This document shows positions 63,679 through 64,000 of a DNA stretch of 64,000 bases, piece after piece; within the stretch, counting starts at the first letter, position 1; every line of letters begins with the position of its first letter. The translations under genes and the position numbers were made by a program. Origin of the DNA: Chryseobacterium sp. JUb7 (GTDB lineage: Bacteria; Bacteroidota; Bacteroidia; Flavobacteriales; Weeksellaceae); contig NZ_JANUFF010000004.1 in assembly GCF_024806495.1 (NCBI RefSeq), forward strand, positions 186,001 to 250,000, in the 5' to 3' direction. Below the pieces are notes generated by a model, which did not search any database, was not told the DNA's origin, and saw nothing but the letters and a program-made list of their open reading frames with translations.

Positions 63679-63705
63679 AAGCGGAGATTTTTTCTCCGCT
63701 TTTTT
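63679..63705 (+). terminator. Terminator of aspS
   Basis: The stem AAGCGGAGA/TCTCCGCTT with a 5-nt loop is followed by T residues, right after the aspS stop. Confidence 0.9.
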
Positions 63706-64000
63706 ATGATGAGTACACTTATCTCGATACTTTCTGCCTTTGGATATATTTCTGCCGTAATCGGAGCTATATTTTTGTTAATAGCTTTCGCAAAGAAAAT
63801 GCTTTACTATCCTCCTATCGTAAAAGAAAAAGTTTCAGATAAACTCTCAAAGAACTTTTATGTTGCAGGAGCTTTAATTACAATTAGTCTTACTTGCTTT
63901 TCAGGCGGAAAACAACTTATAAAATCCGATTTCAAAAACAGTTTACAGAACAATAAAATTATTTCTGCTGAAGTTAATGGTATATTTTTCAGTCAGGATG
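63706..64000 (+). CDS. Partial membrane protein, truncated by the window end
   Basis: An open frame of 98 codons runs off the right edge. It begins MMSTLISILSAFGYISAVIG (a second ATG at 63709 is equally possible). It has a hydrophobic segment at about residues 5-28, a basic loop, and a second hydrophobic segment at about 50-65. I do not recognise the family. The start lies within the T run of the aspS terminator, so transcription may come by read-through or from a promoter inside the terminator region. Confidence 0.6.
   Translation, partial: MMSTLISILSAFGYISAVIGAIFLLIAFAKKMLYYPPIVKEKVSDKLSKNFYVAGALITISLTCFSGGKQLIKSDFKNSLQNNKIISAEVNGIFFSQD

Overview
The window looks like a chromosomal segment of a low-GC flavobacterium, most likely Chryseobacterium or a close Weeksellaceae relative. 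The evidence is TANNTTTG-type -7 promoter boxes upstream of many genes, type IX secretion C-terminal domains, a cytochrome b558-type sdhCAB operon, the acpP-fabF-rnc-IPExxxVDY-pyk order, and family members typical of Bacteroidota (DUF2480, DUF6048, DUF6452, IPExxxVDY, THX). No plasmid, prophage, CRISPR array or classical transposase is visible.

Layout. 1-3700: a C1q-like surface protein, then the minus-strand translation block tuf, tRNA-Trp, secE, nusG. 3974-13500: a DUF4394 lipoprotein and a complete heavy-metal RND efflux locus (response regulator, histidine kinase, TolC-like channel, adaptor lipoprotein, CzcA-type pump). 13648-17400: a small lipoprotein, seven tRNA genes including a tandemly duplicated Thr-Tyr-Gly block, hpf, a Xer recombinase, rpsU and tmRNA. 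17537-23223: an asparagine-synthase-like orphan, a thermonuclease, and a mirror-image pair of SDR plus AraC genes. 23510-27691: the acpP-fabF-rnc-pyk operon. 27853-31848: an aldehyde dehydrogenase and histidine-degradation genes hutG and hutI. 31856-36031: ruvB bracketed by two four-helix-bundle genes, then a PaiB-like protein, an MBL hydrolase and coaE. 36146-46817: three large secreted multidomain proteins, two of them paralogous metallopeptidases. 46955-58010: DUF6048, DUF6452, rlmD, a TlpA-like lipoprotein, sdhCAB, comEC and lpxB. 58169-64000: DUF2480, DUF937, ribosomal protein THX, a MATE transporter, an ankyrin protein, aspS and a partial membrane gene.

The most unusual structure is a set of small inverted-repeat units whose arms are arrays of degenerate 6- or 7-bp units. 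Two of them (31856-32396 and 33453-33886) each enclose one gene of the 23S-IVP/Avd-like four-helix-bundle family, and the two sit on either side of ruvB. In both, the gene's stop codon lies inside an arm; in the second the TTG start does too. Two further units (27772-27846 and 59739-59840) have the same heptameric architecture without a gene. This suggests an undescribed class of repeat-bounded cassettes with autonomous-like and gene-less forms. A different, REP-like palindrome lies inside the metal efflux locus at 8753-8821.

Regulatory signals that can be read directly include 11-bp-spaced TTAA direct repeats in front of both the efflux operon and its two-component genes, and a CRP/FNR-like palindrome abutting the -33 element of sdhCAB.
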